A stretch of 64,000 nucleotides of DNA from CAWCVR01 sp963799105. Its GTDB lineage: Bacteria; Acidobacteriota; Terriglobia; Bryobacterales; Bryobacteraceae. The notes beneath the pieces were generated by a model. It had not been told where the DNA came from and made no database searches. It saw only the letters and a list, made by a program, of their open reading frames with translations. Positions 1 to 8,901 of the stretch are shown piece after piece (the stretch's first letter is position 1; the number at the start of each line of letters is the position of its first letter). The stretch is from assembly GCA_963799105.1 (NCBI GenBank), contig CAWCVR010000010.1, forward strand, positions 496,001 to 560,000, in the 5' to 3' direction. The position numbers and the translations under genes were made by a program.

Positions 1-1
1 G

Positions 2-1063
2 TTGGCGATTGCGGCGGCCGTCGCCAACCGGGGTCCGGCGCTGGAACGCGTGTGGTGTTCGGGGCTGCAGAGGATTCCGTTTCGCCTGCTGCGCTTTCGG
101 ACGCGGCGGCCTGACGGCTCGATGTCCTGGATGGGAAGGGTGCTCGTCCGCCTGCACCTGGTGAACCTGCCCCAACTGGTTAACGTGGTGCGCGGCGAGA
201 TGGGATTGTTCGGCCCCCCGCCCGTGCGCAAGGAGTTTGCGGACCGCCTGTGCCAGACGATTCCGGCCTATCCCCACCGTTTCGCAGTTAAGCCCGGCAT
301 CCTGGGATGGTCGCAGGCCAATCTGCGCCGGATCGCGGTGCCGGACGACGCGCTGAGTCTGGGCTACGACCTCTACTACGCCAAGCACCAGAGCCCGTCC
401 TTCGACATTGACATTGTCGTTCGCACCCTGTTCCGGACTCCGGGAGTGGGCGAAGGCGCGGAGGCGCTGTCCGGAGAAGCGGCAGTGCGGGCCGCAGACG
501 CGGCGGGAACCGGCGGAAGCGCGGCGGTGCCGGACGGAGACGCCGCGGGAACCGGCGGTGGCGCGGCAGTGCCGGCCGGAGACGCGGCAGTGCTGACCGG
601 AGGCACGGCAGTGCCGGCCGGAGACGCGGCAGTGCTGACCGGAGGCACGGCAGTGTCGGCCGGAGACGCGGCGGGAACCGGTGGAGACGCGGCAGTGCCG
701 GGCGGCGACGCGGCAGTGCCGGGCGGAGACGCGGCAGTGCCAGGCGGAGGCGCGGCGGGAACCGGCGGAAGCGCGGCGGTGCCGGGCGGAGGCGCGGAGG
801 CGCTGTCCGGAGAAGCGGCAGTGCGGGCCGCAGCCGCGGCGGGAACCGGCGGAAGCGCGGCAGTGCTGGGCGCAGGCGCGGCGGGAACCGGCGGAAGCGC
901 GGCGGTGCCAGGCGGAGGCGCGGCAGTGCCGGGCGAAGGCGCGGTATTGCCAGGCGGCGACGCGGCAGTGCCGGCCGGAGACGCGGTATTGCCAGGCGGC
1001 GACGCGGGAGTGCCGGTCGGAGACGCGGCGGACGGCGGCGGAAGGCTGACAGGCAGTGCCTGA
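2..1063 (+). CDS. Sugar transferase, C-terminal part, with long heptapeptide-repeat tail (5'-truncated by window edge)
   Basis: Residues about 35-145 read like the C-terminal catalytic half of a bacterial polyprenyl-phosphate sugar-1-phosphate transferase (WbaP/EpsL class): an LPQLVNVVRGEMGLFGPPP stretch at about residues 57-74 matches the family's 'LPQLWNVLRGDMSLVGPRP' signature, and GILGWSQ follows where the family has GITGLWQ. Such enzymes start exopolysaccharide or O-antigen units at the inner membrane. The gene enters from outside the window, so the N-terminal membrane anchor is missing; the TTG at position 2 is only the edge. Residues 150-345 are 28 Ala/Gly/Pro-rich heptapeptides that are not part of the family. 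The stop overlaps the next gene's start (TGATG), suggesting translational coupling to the glycosyltransferase. Confidence 0.75.
   Translation: MAIAAAVANRGPALERVWCSGLQRIPFRLLRFRTRRPDGSMSWMGRVLVRLHLVNLPQLVNVVRGEMGLFGPPPVRKEFADRLCQTIPAYPHRFAVKPGILGWSQANLRRIAVPDDALSLGYDLYYAKHQSPSFDIDIVVRTLFRTPGVGEGAEALSGEAAVRAADAAGTGGSAAVPDGDAAGTGGGAAVPAGDAAVLTGGTAVPAGDAAVLTGGTAVSAGDAAGTGGDAAVPGGDAAVPGGDAAVPGGGAAGTGGSAAVPGGGAEALSGEAAVRAAAAAGTGGSAAVLGAGAAGTGGSAAVPGGGAAVPGEGAVLPGGDAAVPAGDAVLPGGDAGVPVGDAADGGGRLTGSA
449..1036 (+). repeat. 28 tandem degenerate 21-bp units inside the sugar transferase gene
   Basis: The unit encodes seven residues of the type GGDAAVP, with variants such as GGSAAVP, AGDAAVL, TGGTAVP and GGGAAGT. 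I count 28 in-register units with no frame break. There is a higher-order pattern: units 1-4 (GEGAEAL, SGEAAVR, AADAAGT, GGSAAVP) recur nearly unchanged as units 17-20, so the array grew partly by block duplication. Because 21 is divisible by three, several other frames on both strands also stay open; those frames are Pro/Arg-rich and are not genes. Confidence 0.9.
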
Positions 1064-2208
1064 TGACAGCCGCTATCCTGCTTGCGCTGGGCACGGCCGT
1101 GGCGCTCTACATCATGGTGGGCTACCCGCTGGCTTTGGCGTTGTTCGCGGGCCGGCCGGCGCCGGAGGTGGCGAAGGACGCGAACTTCCGCGCCACGGTT
1201 TCGATTCTGCTCGCGGTCCACAACGGCGCGGCGTTCGTGCGCCGCAAGCTGGAATGCCTGCTGGCCCTCGAGTACCCGCGCGAACTGGTGCAGATCCTGG
1301 TGGTGTCGGACGGGTCCACGGACGCGACCGATGAAATCGTCGAGTCATTCGCGGATCGGGGGATCCGGCTGCTGAAGGCGCCGCGCGGCGGCAAGGCGGC
1401 CGCGCTGAATCGCGCGCTGGAGGTGTCCACGGGCGAGATCCTCTTCTTCACCGACGTGCGCCAATCGCTCGAGCCCGGCTCGCTGGCTCACCTGGTGGCA
1501 AACTTTGCGGACCCGTCGGTAGGAGCGGCGACCGGCGAACTGCGCATCCTCGATCCGGACCGGGTGGGCGAGCAGGCCGATATGGAGTTGTACTGGCGGT
1601 ACGAGTTATGGGCTCGCCGGCGGCATTCGCGGATCGATTCGATCTTCAGCGTGACCGGCTGTATTTATGCCCTGCGGCGCTGCCTGGCGGAGCCGCTGCG
1701 GCCGGACACGCTGACCGACGACGCATCGTTTTCGCTGCAGGCGTTCTTTCGCGGATATCGCGTGGTGTTCGATCCGCAAGCCGTGGCCACGGATTATCCG
1801 ACCGCCGAAGGCGGCGAATTCCGGCGCAAGCTGCGGACGCTGGTGGGCCTTTGGCAGTTGCACGTGCGGCAGCCGAAGCTATTCACGAGCGCCAACCGGA
1901 TGCGCTTCCATTTCCTGTCGTACAAGTTCGGCCGGCTGGTGCTGCCGTGGGCGGTGCTGCTCATCTGGGGAGCGACGCTGGCGCTGCCCGGGTCCCGTTT
2001 CCGGACATTTCTCCTGGTGGACGAACTGACCCTGGCGGCCTTGGCCTTGGTGGATTATGTGGTGCCCAAGCGTTTTCCGCTGAAGCGGATCTCGTCCCCG
2101 GCGAGGACTTTTCTCACGATGAATGCAGCGGCTCTGCTGGCGGTGGCGTTCCTGGCTGTGGCGCCCGGGACGGTATGGAAGCCCACGCGGGTGCGCCTGC
2201 GCCGGTGA
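1063..2208 (+). CDS. Family 2 glycosyltransferase, membrane-anchored
   Basis: A processive-type GT2 enzyme of 381 residues. After one N-terminal membrane segment come ATVSILLAVHNG, VVSDGSTDATDEI (first Asp of the nucleotide-sugar site), GGKAAALNRAL and FTDVRQS (the DXD position reads TDV), then TDDASFS and a QxxLW-like region (GLWQLH), and two or three C-terminal membrane segments. This order is typical of cellulose-synthase-like or hyaluronan-type transferases making surface polysaccharide. The ATG overlaps the TGA of the sugar transferase, so the two are probably one translationally coupled pair in an exopolysaccharide locus continuing to the left. The sugar used cannot be read from sequence. 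Confidence 0.85.
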   Translation: MTAAILLALGTAVALYIMVGYPLALALFAGRPAPEVAKDANFRATVSILLAVHNGAAFVRRKLECLLALEYPRELVQILVVSDGSTDATDEIVESFADRGIRLLKAPRGGKAAALNRALEVSTGEILFFTDVRQSLEPGSLAHLVANFADPSVGAATGELRILDPDRVGEQADMELYWRYELWARRRHSRIDSIFSVTGCIYALRRCLAEPLRPDTLTDDASFSLQAFFRGYRVVFDPQAVATDYPTAEGGEFRRKLRTLVGLWQLHVRQPKLFTSANRMRFHFLSYKFGRLVLPWAVLLIWGATLALPGSRFRTFLLVDELTLAALALVDYVVPKRFPLKRISSPARTFLTMNAAALLAVAFLAVAPGTVWKPTRVRLRR

Positions 2209-2246
2209 GGGCGATGCGGCCGGACTTGCGAAGGCTTTGAAGCGCC

Positions 2247-4361
2247 CTACTGAACCCAGATACTGACCGTGGGGGCCGTAGCCGCGCCCATGGCGACCAC
2301 TACCGGGAACTGCGCGGCGGTGCCGCTGCCGACGGCGGGGACGGCCACGTTGACCTGGTAGAGGCCGGCGATGGAATCGGCAACGAACCCGGCATACGAG
2401 ACGGTTGCCGGCTGGCCGCCGATGGTGACCACCGGCAGGGTGTTGGGCGCCGCGCCGAAACAAGGCGGGCTGACGTTCGCCGCCAGCAGGGCGGATCGAA
2501 TGACGGCGCCGTCAATGCCGGTCCAGGCTGTGCTTGGCGCCACATATCCCTGCGGGGGAGTGTACCCGCCTCCGGCCACGCTGGTATTGACCGCGCCCAT
2601 GTAGCCAGTGGGCGCGTTGTTTCCAGTGCCGGCCGCGCCGATGGGTGCGACGCAGGTGGTGGGCGGGTTGATGCCTGCTTGCGGCGTGTCGGTTCCCAGG
2701 CTGTTGGGAATCCCCAGGCCGGTCATGTAGATTGCGACCGTGCTGGTGCCCCCGATGGCCGGCGTAGATACCGTATTCAGGATATACGAGGTGGCGTCCA
2801 GAATCGCGCCATCTCCGCTGGCATCGAGTGTAAAGACGCCGGGATCGACTGCGGCTACGTTCAGGATGTAGCCACTCGAACTGGCGGCGGTTGCCGGGCT
2901 GGTAGCGGACGTATCGAAACTGACGACTACCTTGACCGTCGCGCTTCCCAATTGGCCCAAAATGCCGGCTGGGACCACGGCGTTGATCTGGTTGTTGTTG
3001 GCGAACATCAGGTAGGCCGGTACGTTGGCCCAGGTGGGGCCGATGGTGGCGATCCGGCTCAACGTCACCGCCAGCTTGTGCGTTCCGGTATCGGGGCTCA
3101 GGTAGGTCGGGTAGCGGAAGAACGGGTCCAGTGTGGCGACGATAGGACTGGCGCACAGGGCGATACTCGCCGGACAGAAACCCGATCCGAAGATGCTGAT
3201 CACGTCGTAGGGCGCAACCGTGGGATAGTTATTGGCGCCTCCGGGCGGCGGCGCCATCAGGGTGGAAGCGCTGGTGATGCTGGTAATGATGGGAGCCGTG
3301 GTAATGGTCAGGGTCTTGGTGGATTGCGGCGTATTCGTCGCCCCGTTCGCCACGCCGATGGTGAGCGAACCCGCCGCTTTGAATGGCATGCCGGTGCTGT
3401 CGTACGGAATCGCCACCGTCATGTTCTGGCTGTTCAGAACATGCACCGTACAGAGGGTGCAAACCGTCACGCTGGCTCCCGATCCGGTGAAGACCTTGGT
3501 GGTCTGGATCTGGTTCTGCACAAAATTGCTGCCGTTTATGGCTACGGTCACCGTGCCGGCGACGGTGATGCCGGTCAGCACGGGCACCGACACGGGCGAT
3601 AAGGTAATGATGGCGGCTGGCGGCGCGGCCACCACGATATTGACGTGGACGAGCTTGATGCTCGAGGTTCCGTAGGCGATGGTGACCAGCCCCGCCAGAG
3701 TCTCGCCGGCCTGCGCCTGCGTATAGGCAGCCGCGTCAACAGCCAGGGGGATGGTCGTTCCCCATCCATAGGCAATGCTGTCAACCAGATACGGCGTCAG
3801 CCAGTTGCTCACCCCGAGGTTCGTCGTAGTGCTGGTTACCGTCGCCGTAAATGGAACCGGCACGGTGCTGGTGGAATACACCGTCAGGTTGAGAACGGGA
3901 TAGGGCTGCCCGCTCGTCCAGTTGACAGTATACGGATCGCTGGGCTGCACGCTCAAACCCGGCGCGGCGTCGGTGATCTGCAATGTGACCGGGATGGTCG
4001 CGGGGGTAATCGCCGACCCGATGATCGATACGCTGGCGGTATAAACGCCGACCGGCAGATTCACCCATGCGGCGCTCGGCTGGATCACCATGTTCTGCGG
4101 AGTCGAGGTGGCCAGACCGTTCATCAGACCCACCTGCAGCCAATACGGCACGGTGGCCGCATTGACCACAAAGTAGTCCGTCCCCGCGGCGTCGCTCACA
4201 GCCACGGTAGTCGAAGCGGCGCACGCAGCCGCGCCTTTCGCGCAGGTCAACGAAACCGTTGAAGGTGTCAACGTGAGGGCGTCGGTGGCATGGAGCATTC
4301 CTGGGAAAGCCGCCAGCGCGCTCAGCGCAAGGAAGTTCCGCAAAAGCTTAGGTCCAGACAT
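2247..4361 (-). CDS. Secreted repeat protein with Solibacter-type C-terminal domain (TIGR03437-like)
   Basis: A 704-residue exported protein. It starts with a signal peptide (hydrophobic stretch about residues 8-25, cleavage likely after MLHA). The body is Thr/Val/Ala-rich beta-sandwich sequence with Ig/IPT-like modules, for example a GSGF-type segment followed by ANNNQINAVVPAGI. The end carries the VTIGGQPATVSYAG ... GLYQVNVAVPAVGSG ... FPVVVAMG pattern that I recognise as the Solibacter uncharacterised C-terminal domain. Such proteins are numerous in Bryobacterales and presumably act at the cell surface or outside; no catalytic motif is seen. It is convergent with the glycosyltransferase, 38 bp apart. 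A strong hairpin lies upstream, isolating it from the next gene. Confidence 0.85.
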   Translation of the reverse strand: MSGPKLLRNFLALSALAAFPGMLHATDALTLTPSTVSLTCAKGAAACAASTTVAVSDAAGTDYFVVNAATVPYWLQVGLMNGLATSTPQNMVIQPSAAWVNLPVGVYTASVSIIGSAITPATIPVTLQITDAAPGLSVQPSDPYTVNWTSGQPYPVLNLTVYSTSTVPVPFTATVTSTTTNLGVSNWLTPYLVDSIAYGWGTTIPLAVDAAAYTQAQAGETLAGLVTIAYGTSSIKLVHVNIVVAAPPAAIITLSPVSVPVLTGITVAGTVTVAINGSNFVQNQIQTTKVFTGSGASVTVCTLCTVHVLNSQNMTVAIPYDSTGMPFKAAGSLTIGVANGATNTPQSTKTLTITTAPIITSITSASTLMAPPPGGANNYPTVAPYDVISIFGSGFCPASIALCASPIVATLDPFFRYPTYLSPDTGTHKLAVTLSRIATIGPTWANVPAYLMFANNNQINAVVPAGILGQLGSATVKVVVSFDTSATSPATAASSSGYILNVAAVDPGVFTLDASGDGAILDATSYILNTVSTPAIGGTSTVAIYMTGLGIPNSLGTDTPQAGINPPTTCVAPIGAAGTGNNAPTGYMGAVNTSVAGGGYTPPQGYVAPSTAWTGIDGAVIRSALLAANVSPPCFGAAPNTLPVVTIGGQPATVSYAGFVADSIAGLYQVNVAVPAVGSGTAAQFPVVVAMGAATAPTVSIWVQ

Positions 4362-4479
4362 GGTCAGATCCGTCCTTCGACCAGCCCACTCCTGCTCTCT
4401 CGGCTGGGCACAGTTTGCATATCGGCACTTCCGCCTGGGAACTTTAGAAGCCGGACATCCGCGCAGACGGCGTGTCCCG

Positions 4480-4531
4480 GCGGTTGCCGCTCACCGGCCC
4501 GTCGATGGACAGGCCGGAGGGCGGCAACCGC
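4480..4531. terminator. Strong hairpin between two minus-strand genes
   Basis: Two 20-base arms (4480-4499, GCGGTTGCCGCTCACCGGCC, and 4512-4531) are reverse complements apart from two positions, with a 12-base loop. The hairpin lies just past the stop of the membrane/spermidine-synthase gene, where a terminator would sit, but no T-run follows it. It could equally be a REP-like palindrome. Confidence 0.5.
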
Positions 4532-4553
4532 GATGAGTCGAGGCCGCGGCCGC

Positions 4554-7034
4554 CTACCGGTCGCCGCTCATCGCCGCCTCCAGCGTCCGCAGGGTACCCT
4601 CGGAGCCGGTAAACAGGTTGAACGGAAACTGGCGATACCTCAGCATCTCGCTATAAATGGCCTGCTCGGCGTTGGCGTTCACGGCCAGGCCGGCCATGTA
4701 TTGCAGCCGCAGGTTGCCGTCGCGGTTGATCTGGGCGCCCAGCAGCCAGGGCTTCAGATCCCGGTCCTGCCCGGCATAGGTGGAAAGCAGTGCCACCGCC
4801 GTGCCCAACCCCACCTCGCGCAACGACTCGGCGACGCGGGCGTACTCGGGCCGGTCCAGCCGCGCCTGCATGGCGTCCACGTCGATCTTCCCGGGTTCGC
4901 GCTGCCCCAGCAGAAACACGTCGTATCCGCCTCCGTCCAGTTCGTTGGCCCAGATCGAGCCGCCGGGGAACACCTCGAAGAAGGTGGCGATTTCGCTCTT
5001 CACCACCTCCGCGTCGCTCTCGTACAACGGGACCCACTGGGTCACCACGCCGCCCGGATTGAGCCGCTCCCGCACCAGTTCGAAGTATTCCCTGGAGTAT
5101 AGCGTGGCGCTGCCCTTCACCCACGGGTGAATCGGATCGCTGGTGACGATGTCGAACTTGTCGCGCGTGGTGAGCACGAAGTGGCGCGCATCGTCGTAAT
5201 AGATCCGCGTGCGCGGGTCGTTCATCACGCCGTAGTTCTCTCTGGCGAAGAAACGCGTGGCGACGGGAGGGATGATCGGCTCCATTTCGCAGACGGCGAT
5301 TCTCCGGATGTCCGGATGCGGCACGAACGTCCCGGCGGTCACTCCCGCGCCGAATCCCACGATCAGCACGGATTGCGGCCGGGGGTGAACCAGCGCCGGC
5401 AGGTGGCCGAGCATGCGCTGCAGCCGCATGTCGTAGGGCTCGGTGGAGGCTTCCACCTTGCCGCTGACGTGGAACTGAATGGCGCCGTCGTTCCAGCGGG
5501 TGATGGCGATCGAGGCGTTCATGCCTTCGCCCACATACAGCAACTGGGAGCCGGTTGCGGAGGTGATCATGCGGCGTCCATAGGCGATCAGGTCGCCGGG
5601 CACGGGGGCCACTCCCGCCGCCAGGTAACCCGCCGCGCCCAGAGAAGCCGCCAGCCCCGCCAGCGCACCGGCTCTGCGCCTGGCCCGCCAGGCCACCGGA
5701 CCGAGCGCGAACAGGGCGCCGAGCGCCGCCAGCAGCATAAGCGCGCGCTGCGACTGCCGGGTGCCTATCCAGGGGATCAGGATCATGCTGAAGGCCAGCG
5801 CGCCCAGAATTGCGCCGAAGGTATTGGCCGCGTACACGCCGCCCACCAGGCGGCCGGGATCGCGCTCGCGGTCCGCCACCGCCCCGAGCGCCAGCGGGAA
5901 ACTGGCGCCCCAACACAGCGTGGCGGGGAGAATGGTCCAGATGGCCCGCGCCATGTCCACCTGGAAGGTGATCCACGGGCTTCCGGAAAGCAGCGGGTTG
6001 ACGGGCCAATACGGCAGGGATCGCGACAGCGTGAAGGCCGTCCAGGCGATCGCCCCGGCCAGCAGGAGCTGGCAGATTCCCAGCGCGGTGCGCGGCCGCG
6101 TGGAGCGGGAAATCAGGGAGCCCGCGCCGCTGCCCAGGCCGATCCCCGCCAGGAAGATCGCCAGAATGATGGAGAAGGTGTAGACCGTGGCGCCGAACAG
6201 CAGGCCGAGCAGGCGCGTCCAGACGACTTCCGCGCCCAGCGCCGTGGCCCCGGAAAGCGCAATGGTGACGTAAACGGGTTGGAAACGGCTCCGGCCCGCG
6301 GGCGCCGGAACCGTGGAGTCCCCGGGCCCTTCCGCCGGCGCTCGCTCCGGCGTGGTGCGGGAAAGATGCCAACTCCCCAGCGCCACCAGCCCATTGATGG
6401 CGGCGGCTACGAACGTGGCGGTTGCCATGTCGAATGCGCGCAGCAGGTAGAATCCCGCCAGCAGGCAGCCGGCCACCGCCCCCGCCGTGTTCGCGCCGTA
6501 CAATAGCCCCAGCCACGCGACGCCCCGCGGCGAGGTTTCGATCCACCGCGCGATGGCCGGGAGCGACGCGCCCATCAACAGCGTGGGCGGCATCAGGCAC
6601 ACCGCGCACACCATGGCGCGGAGAAGGATGGCCGGCATTCCGTGCCCCACCCCCGCGCTGTAGATGCCATCGATCAGCGGCATGCCGAACAGCACCAGGA
6701 TGCCGCAGGCCCCGATCCCGGCTTCGATCAGGGCATACACCAGCAGCGGATGCCGCCATTTCCGGGCCAGTATCCGCGGCAGGGCCAAACTGCCCGCCGA
6801 GAGGCCGCCCATAAACGTGGCCAGGAGAACCCCGAGAGACACGGCGGTCGAGCCGATTGCCAGTTGCAGTAACTGGTACCAGACGATCTCGTAGATCAGC
6901 GCCGAACAGCCGCTGGCGGCGAACAGCAGCAACAGAACGGGAAGGAATCGCGACACATCGAACGCCGTGGTGGATTTCAGGTCATTCTCTTGCATTGGGG
7001 AAGCCGCCTGGGCCCAACCGGAACTTCGCATCAT
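4554..7034 (-). CDS. Fused membrane transporter-like / spermidine synthase-like protein
   Basis: The N-terminal two thirds hold about a dozen hydrophobic segments (starting FLPVLLLLFAASGCSALIYEIVWYQLL), and the C-terminal part is a Rossmann methyltransferase-like spermidine synthase fold: VLIVGFGAGVTAGTF (motif I), CEMEP, the DDARHF segment and SDPIHPW. Fused MFS/spermidine synthase proteins of this layout are common in Acidobacteria and Planctomycetes; polyamine synthesis has not generally been shown for them. I start at the double ATG at 7034/7031 because GAGGTG lies just upstream; the open frame runs further to 7238 without a better start. A later ATG at 6995 is also possible. It stands alone in its orientation, downstream of the response regulator with a 408-bp gap. 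Confidence 0.8.
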   Translation of the reverse strand: MMRSSGWAQAASPMQENDLKSTTAFDVSRFLPVLLLLFAASGCSALIYEIVWYQLLQLAIGSTAVSLGVLLATFMGGLSAGSLALPRILARKWRHPLLVYALIEAGIGACGILVLFGMPLIDGIYSAGVGHGMPAILLRAMVCAVCLMPPTLLMGASLPAIARWIETSPRGVAWLGLLYGANTAGAVAGCLLAGFYLLRAFDMATATFVAAAINGLVALGSWHLSRTTPERAPAEGPGDSTVPAPAGRSRFQPVYVTIALSGATALGAEVVWTRLLGLLFGATVYTFSIILAIFLAGIGLGSGAGSLISRSTRPRTALGICQLLLAGAIAWTAFTLSRSLPYWPVNPLLSGSPWITFQVDMARAIWTILPATLCWGASFPLALGAVADRERDPGRLVGGVYAANTFGAILGALAFSMILIPWIGTRQSQRALMLLAALGALFALGPVAWRARRRAGALAGLAASLGAAGYLAAGVAPVPGDLIAYGRRMITSATGSQLLYVGEGMNASIAITRWNDGAIQFHVSGKVEASTEPYDMRLQRMLGHLPALVHPRPQSVLIVGFGAGVTAGTFVPHPDIRRIAVCEMEPIIPPVATRFFARENYGVMNDPRTRIYYDDARHFVLTTRDKFDIVTSDPIHPWVKGSATLYSREYFELVRERLNPGGVVTQWVPLYESDAEVVKSEIATFFEVFPGGSIWANELDGGGYDVFLLGQREPGKIDVDAMQARLDRPEYARVAESLREVGLGTAVALLSTYAGQDRDLKPWLLGAQINRDGNLRLQYMAGLAVNANAEQAIYSEMLRYRQFPFNLFTGSEGTLRTLEAAMSGDR

Positions 7035-7442
7035 AGCACCTCGTGGGATGCTTCCCGGCTGGCAGGCCGCCGGCCGGGCGACAGCCTGCAAAGGAATCGT
7101 CGCATCGGCCGCCGGCCGCGGCTCCCATGGAGGCCGTGAAGAAACCGGCCGCCCTCCGATAACTTCACGGCACCATACGGTCGCGGCTCGGTCTCCTACC
7201 GGGTAGCTTGTCGCATTTGTGGGTGAGTACTCCCTCATAAGTGTAGTAAGTATCCCCCCAGAAGAGGGTGGGGTTGAGGGTAGGCGAGAACCTGATTGAC
7301 CAACTTCTTGGTGGCTTCTCAGTGACGGGCTCCCCGCAGCAACCTATCCCGCGGTCATGGCGCTGGGAATAGGTTTCGGCCGGCACGGTCCTCTGGGGGA
7401 AAACCGATGGGGCGGCGGCGCGGCGATCCGCGGCGCCCACGG
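7035..7442. other. 408-bp intergenic stretch, no convincing gene
   Basis: This lies between the spermidine-synthase fusion and the response regulator gene, both on the minus strand. One 93-codon minus-strand frame crosses it but has no recognisable protein character. The middle (about 7225-7255) is AT-richer with TACT/AGTA words and could hold the promoter of the fusion gene; I could not define it. Confidence 0.4.
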
Positions 7443-8117
7443 TCAAGTGGAAGACTTGGCGGTTCCGGTAGGCGTCGTAACCCCGGCGGCGACGGCGATT
7501 TGAATCAATCCGGCAAGATTACTCACGCCCAGCTTCTTCATCATGGTCTTGCGATAACTCCGGATGGTGCTGTGCTCCAGCTTCAGAATGGTGGCGACTT
7601 CCTTGCTGCTCTTCCCTTCCGCCACCAGCCGAAGCACCTGCAGCTCGCGAGGCGAGAGCAGATCCAGCGGGCCCTTTTCCACCGTGTCCAGGGATCCCCT
7701 CTGCAGACGCTCCACCAGGCGCCCGGAAATGCTGGAACTCAGGTAAGTTCCCCCACGAGCCACCACGCGAAGCGCATTCAGAACCTCTCCAAACGACGCC
7801 TGTTTCAGGACGAAGCCCCGCGCGCCGGCGCGGATTGCGCCCATCACCGAACGCTCGTCGTCGTACATCGAAAGGATGACGACCTTGGTATTGGGAAAAT
7901 GCCGCACCAACTGGACGGTGGCTTCGATGCCGTTGACTCCGGGCAGGCTGATATCCATCAGCACCAGGGCGGGGTTCGTCTCCTGGCAGACATGCAGCGC
8001 CTCCGCACCGTCATCGGCCTCTCCGACCACGCGAAACTCCGGGTCACGGGCGAGAATGGCGCGGATGCCATCCCGAACTACCCGATGGTCGTCAACTACC
8101 ACTATGTCGAAGGACAT
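7443..8117 (-). CDS. NarL/FixJ-type response regulator
   Basis: A 224-residue two-domain regulator. The receiver domain has DD at 9-10, phospho-acceptor Asp55 (LVLMDISLPG), a Ser/Thr-type switch position in VILSMYDDE, and Lys105 (FVLKQA). A linker leads to a LuxR/GerE helix-turn-helix (LSPRELQVLRLVAEGKSSKEVA, about residues 153-174, then HSTIRSYRKTMMKKLGVSN). It would be phosphorylated by a sensor kinase and bind DNA, but no kinase is adjacent, so it is an orphan here. Both flanks are long non-coding stretches, suggesting a free-standing transcription unit. Confidence 0.92.
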   Translation of the reverse strand: MSFDIVVVDDHRVVRDGIRAILARDPEFRVVGEADDGAEALHVCQETNPALVLMDISLPGVNGIEATVQLVRHFPNTKVVILSMYDDERSVMGAIRAGARGFVLKQASFGEVLNALRVVARGGTYLSSSISGRLVERLQRGSLDTVEKGPLDLLSPRELQVLRLVAEGKSSKEVATILKLEHSTIRSYRKTMMKKLGVSNLAGLIQIAVAAGVTTPTGTAKSST

Positions 8118-8901
8118 TCGCCAGCTTAGCTGAGGTGTTTCTAGTTACGGCCTACTACTCAACTTGGTAAGTAGTTTAACTCGAATTTCTCACTTGTCAA
8201 CAGGCAAAGGAATATGGTTGATGGCTAATCCGCGGCCGGCCGGTTGCGGACGATGAGCCGGGGATCTCCCTATGAGTCGTTCATGAAACTAAGCATTCCG
8301 GCAGGCAGAACGGGTGCCGGCCGATTGCAGTCCTGGCCGCTGCGCGGATTGGGCCTTGGAAATAAGCAGCCTTGTGATCCCTGGTTTTCATGAAACGAAG
8401 ATCACCGGTCAACCCGGCGGCGCGAAACCGGAAAGAAACCGGCCGGGGGCAAGCGGGCGCTCGAAAGTGGGGAAGGGCCGGCCTTGAGGGCGCCTTCGAA
8501 CGCCGATGAATCAGTTCTTTCAATCCGTGCTCATCGGAGTTCATCGGCGGCGAATTATTCTCTTGCCGCCATCGGACTTTGCCCGCTCTGGGACGATTCC
8601 CGCTCGCTTTCCAAGGCGTTGCCCGCCGCAAGAGCGCAACCTCGCACCGTCTAAGACCCCCATTTCCAGTCGCTTGGATAAGTATTGTAAATCGGTACCA
8701 TAAAGTATTTGGACGGAAGAGAGGTCTGGGAGGTTATTGGGTATGGAGCGCTGATGGCCTTGGGCGAAAACACCAACTAACCGATGGGCGGGCGATAGTG
8801 GCGAATCCTTGCCGGCCGCGGATACTTCAGCGGCGCGCGACACAGTGGCGCAGCCGCCACGTCTCATGGCCATGCGGCCAGCGGCGAAAGCGGGCTGGCT
8901 C
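8118..8901. other. 784-bp stretch without a supportable gene
   Basis: Several short open frames cross this region on both strands, but none shows a ribosome site plus protein-like composition. The left part (8150-8220) is AT-rich and should contain the response regulator promoter. The part from about 8490 to 8720 has mixed composition with AT-rich words and may hold a promoter or a small RNA; I cannot assign it. Confidence 0.4.
8154..8175. promoter_or_regulatory. Inverted repeat ACTACT-N10-AGTAGT upstream of the response regulator
   Basis: Perfect 6-bp arms (8154-8159 and 8170-8175) with a 10-bp spacer lie 37 bp before the regulator's start codon. The spacing puts the arms about 1.5 helical turns apart, as expected for a dimeric regulator site. 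Autoregulation is an inference. Confidence 0.4.

Noticed and set aside
449..1036. Possible CRISPR array
   Set aside because: The 21-bp units are contiguous without spacers and encode in-frame heptapeptides; no cas gene is near.
288..1221. Two long minus-strand open frames rich in Pro/Arg opposite the repeat tail
   Set aside because: They arise because the 21-bp unit leaves several frames open; composition is non-protein-like and the plus-strand frame joins a real enzyme domain.
7165..7446. 93-codon minus-strand frame between the regulator and the spermidine-synthase fusion
   Set aside because: No ribosome site, no recognisable protein pattern, overlaps both gene ends.
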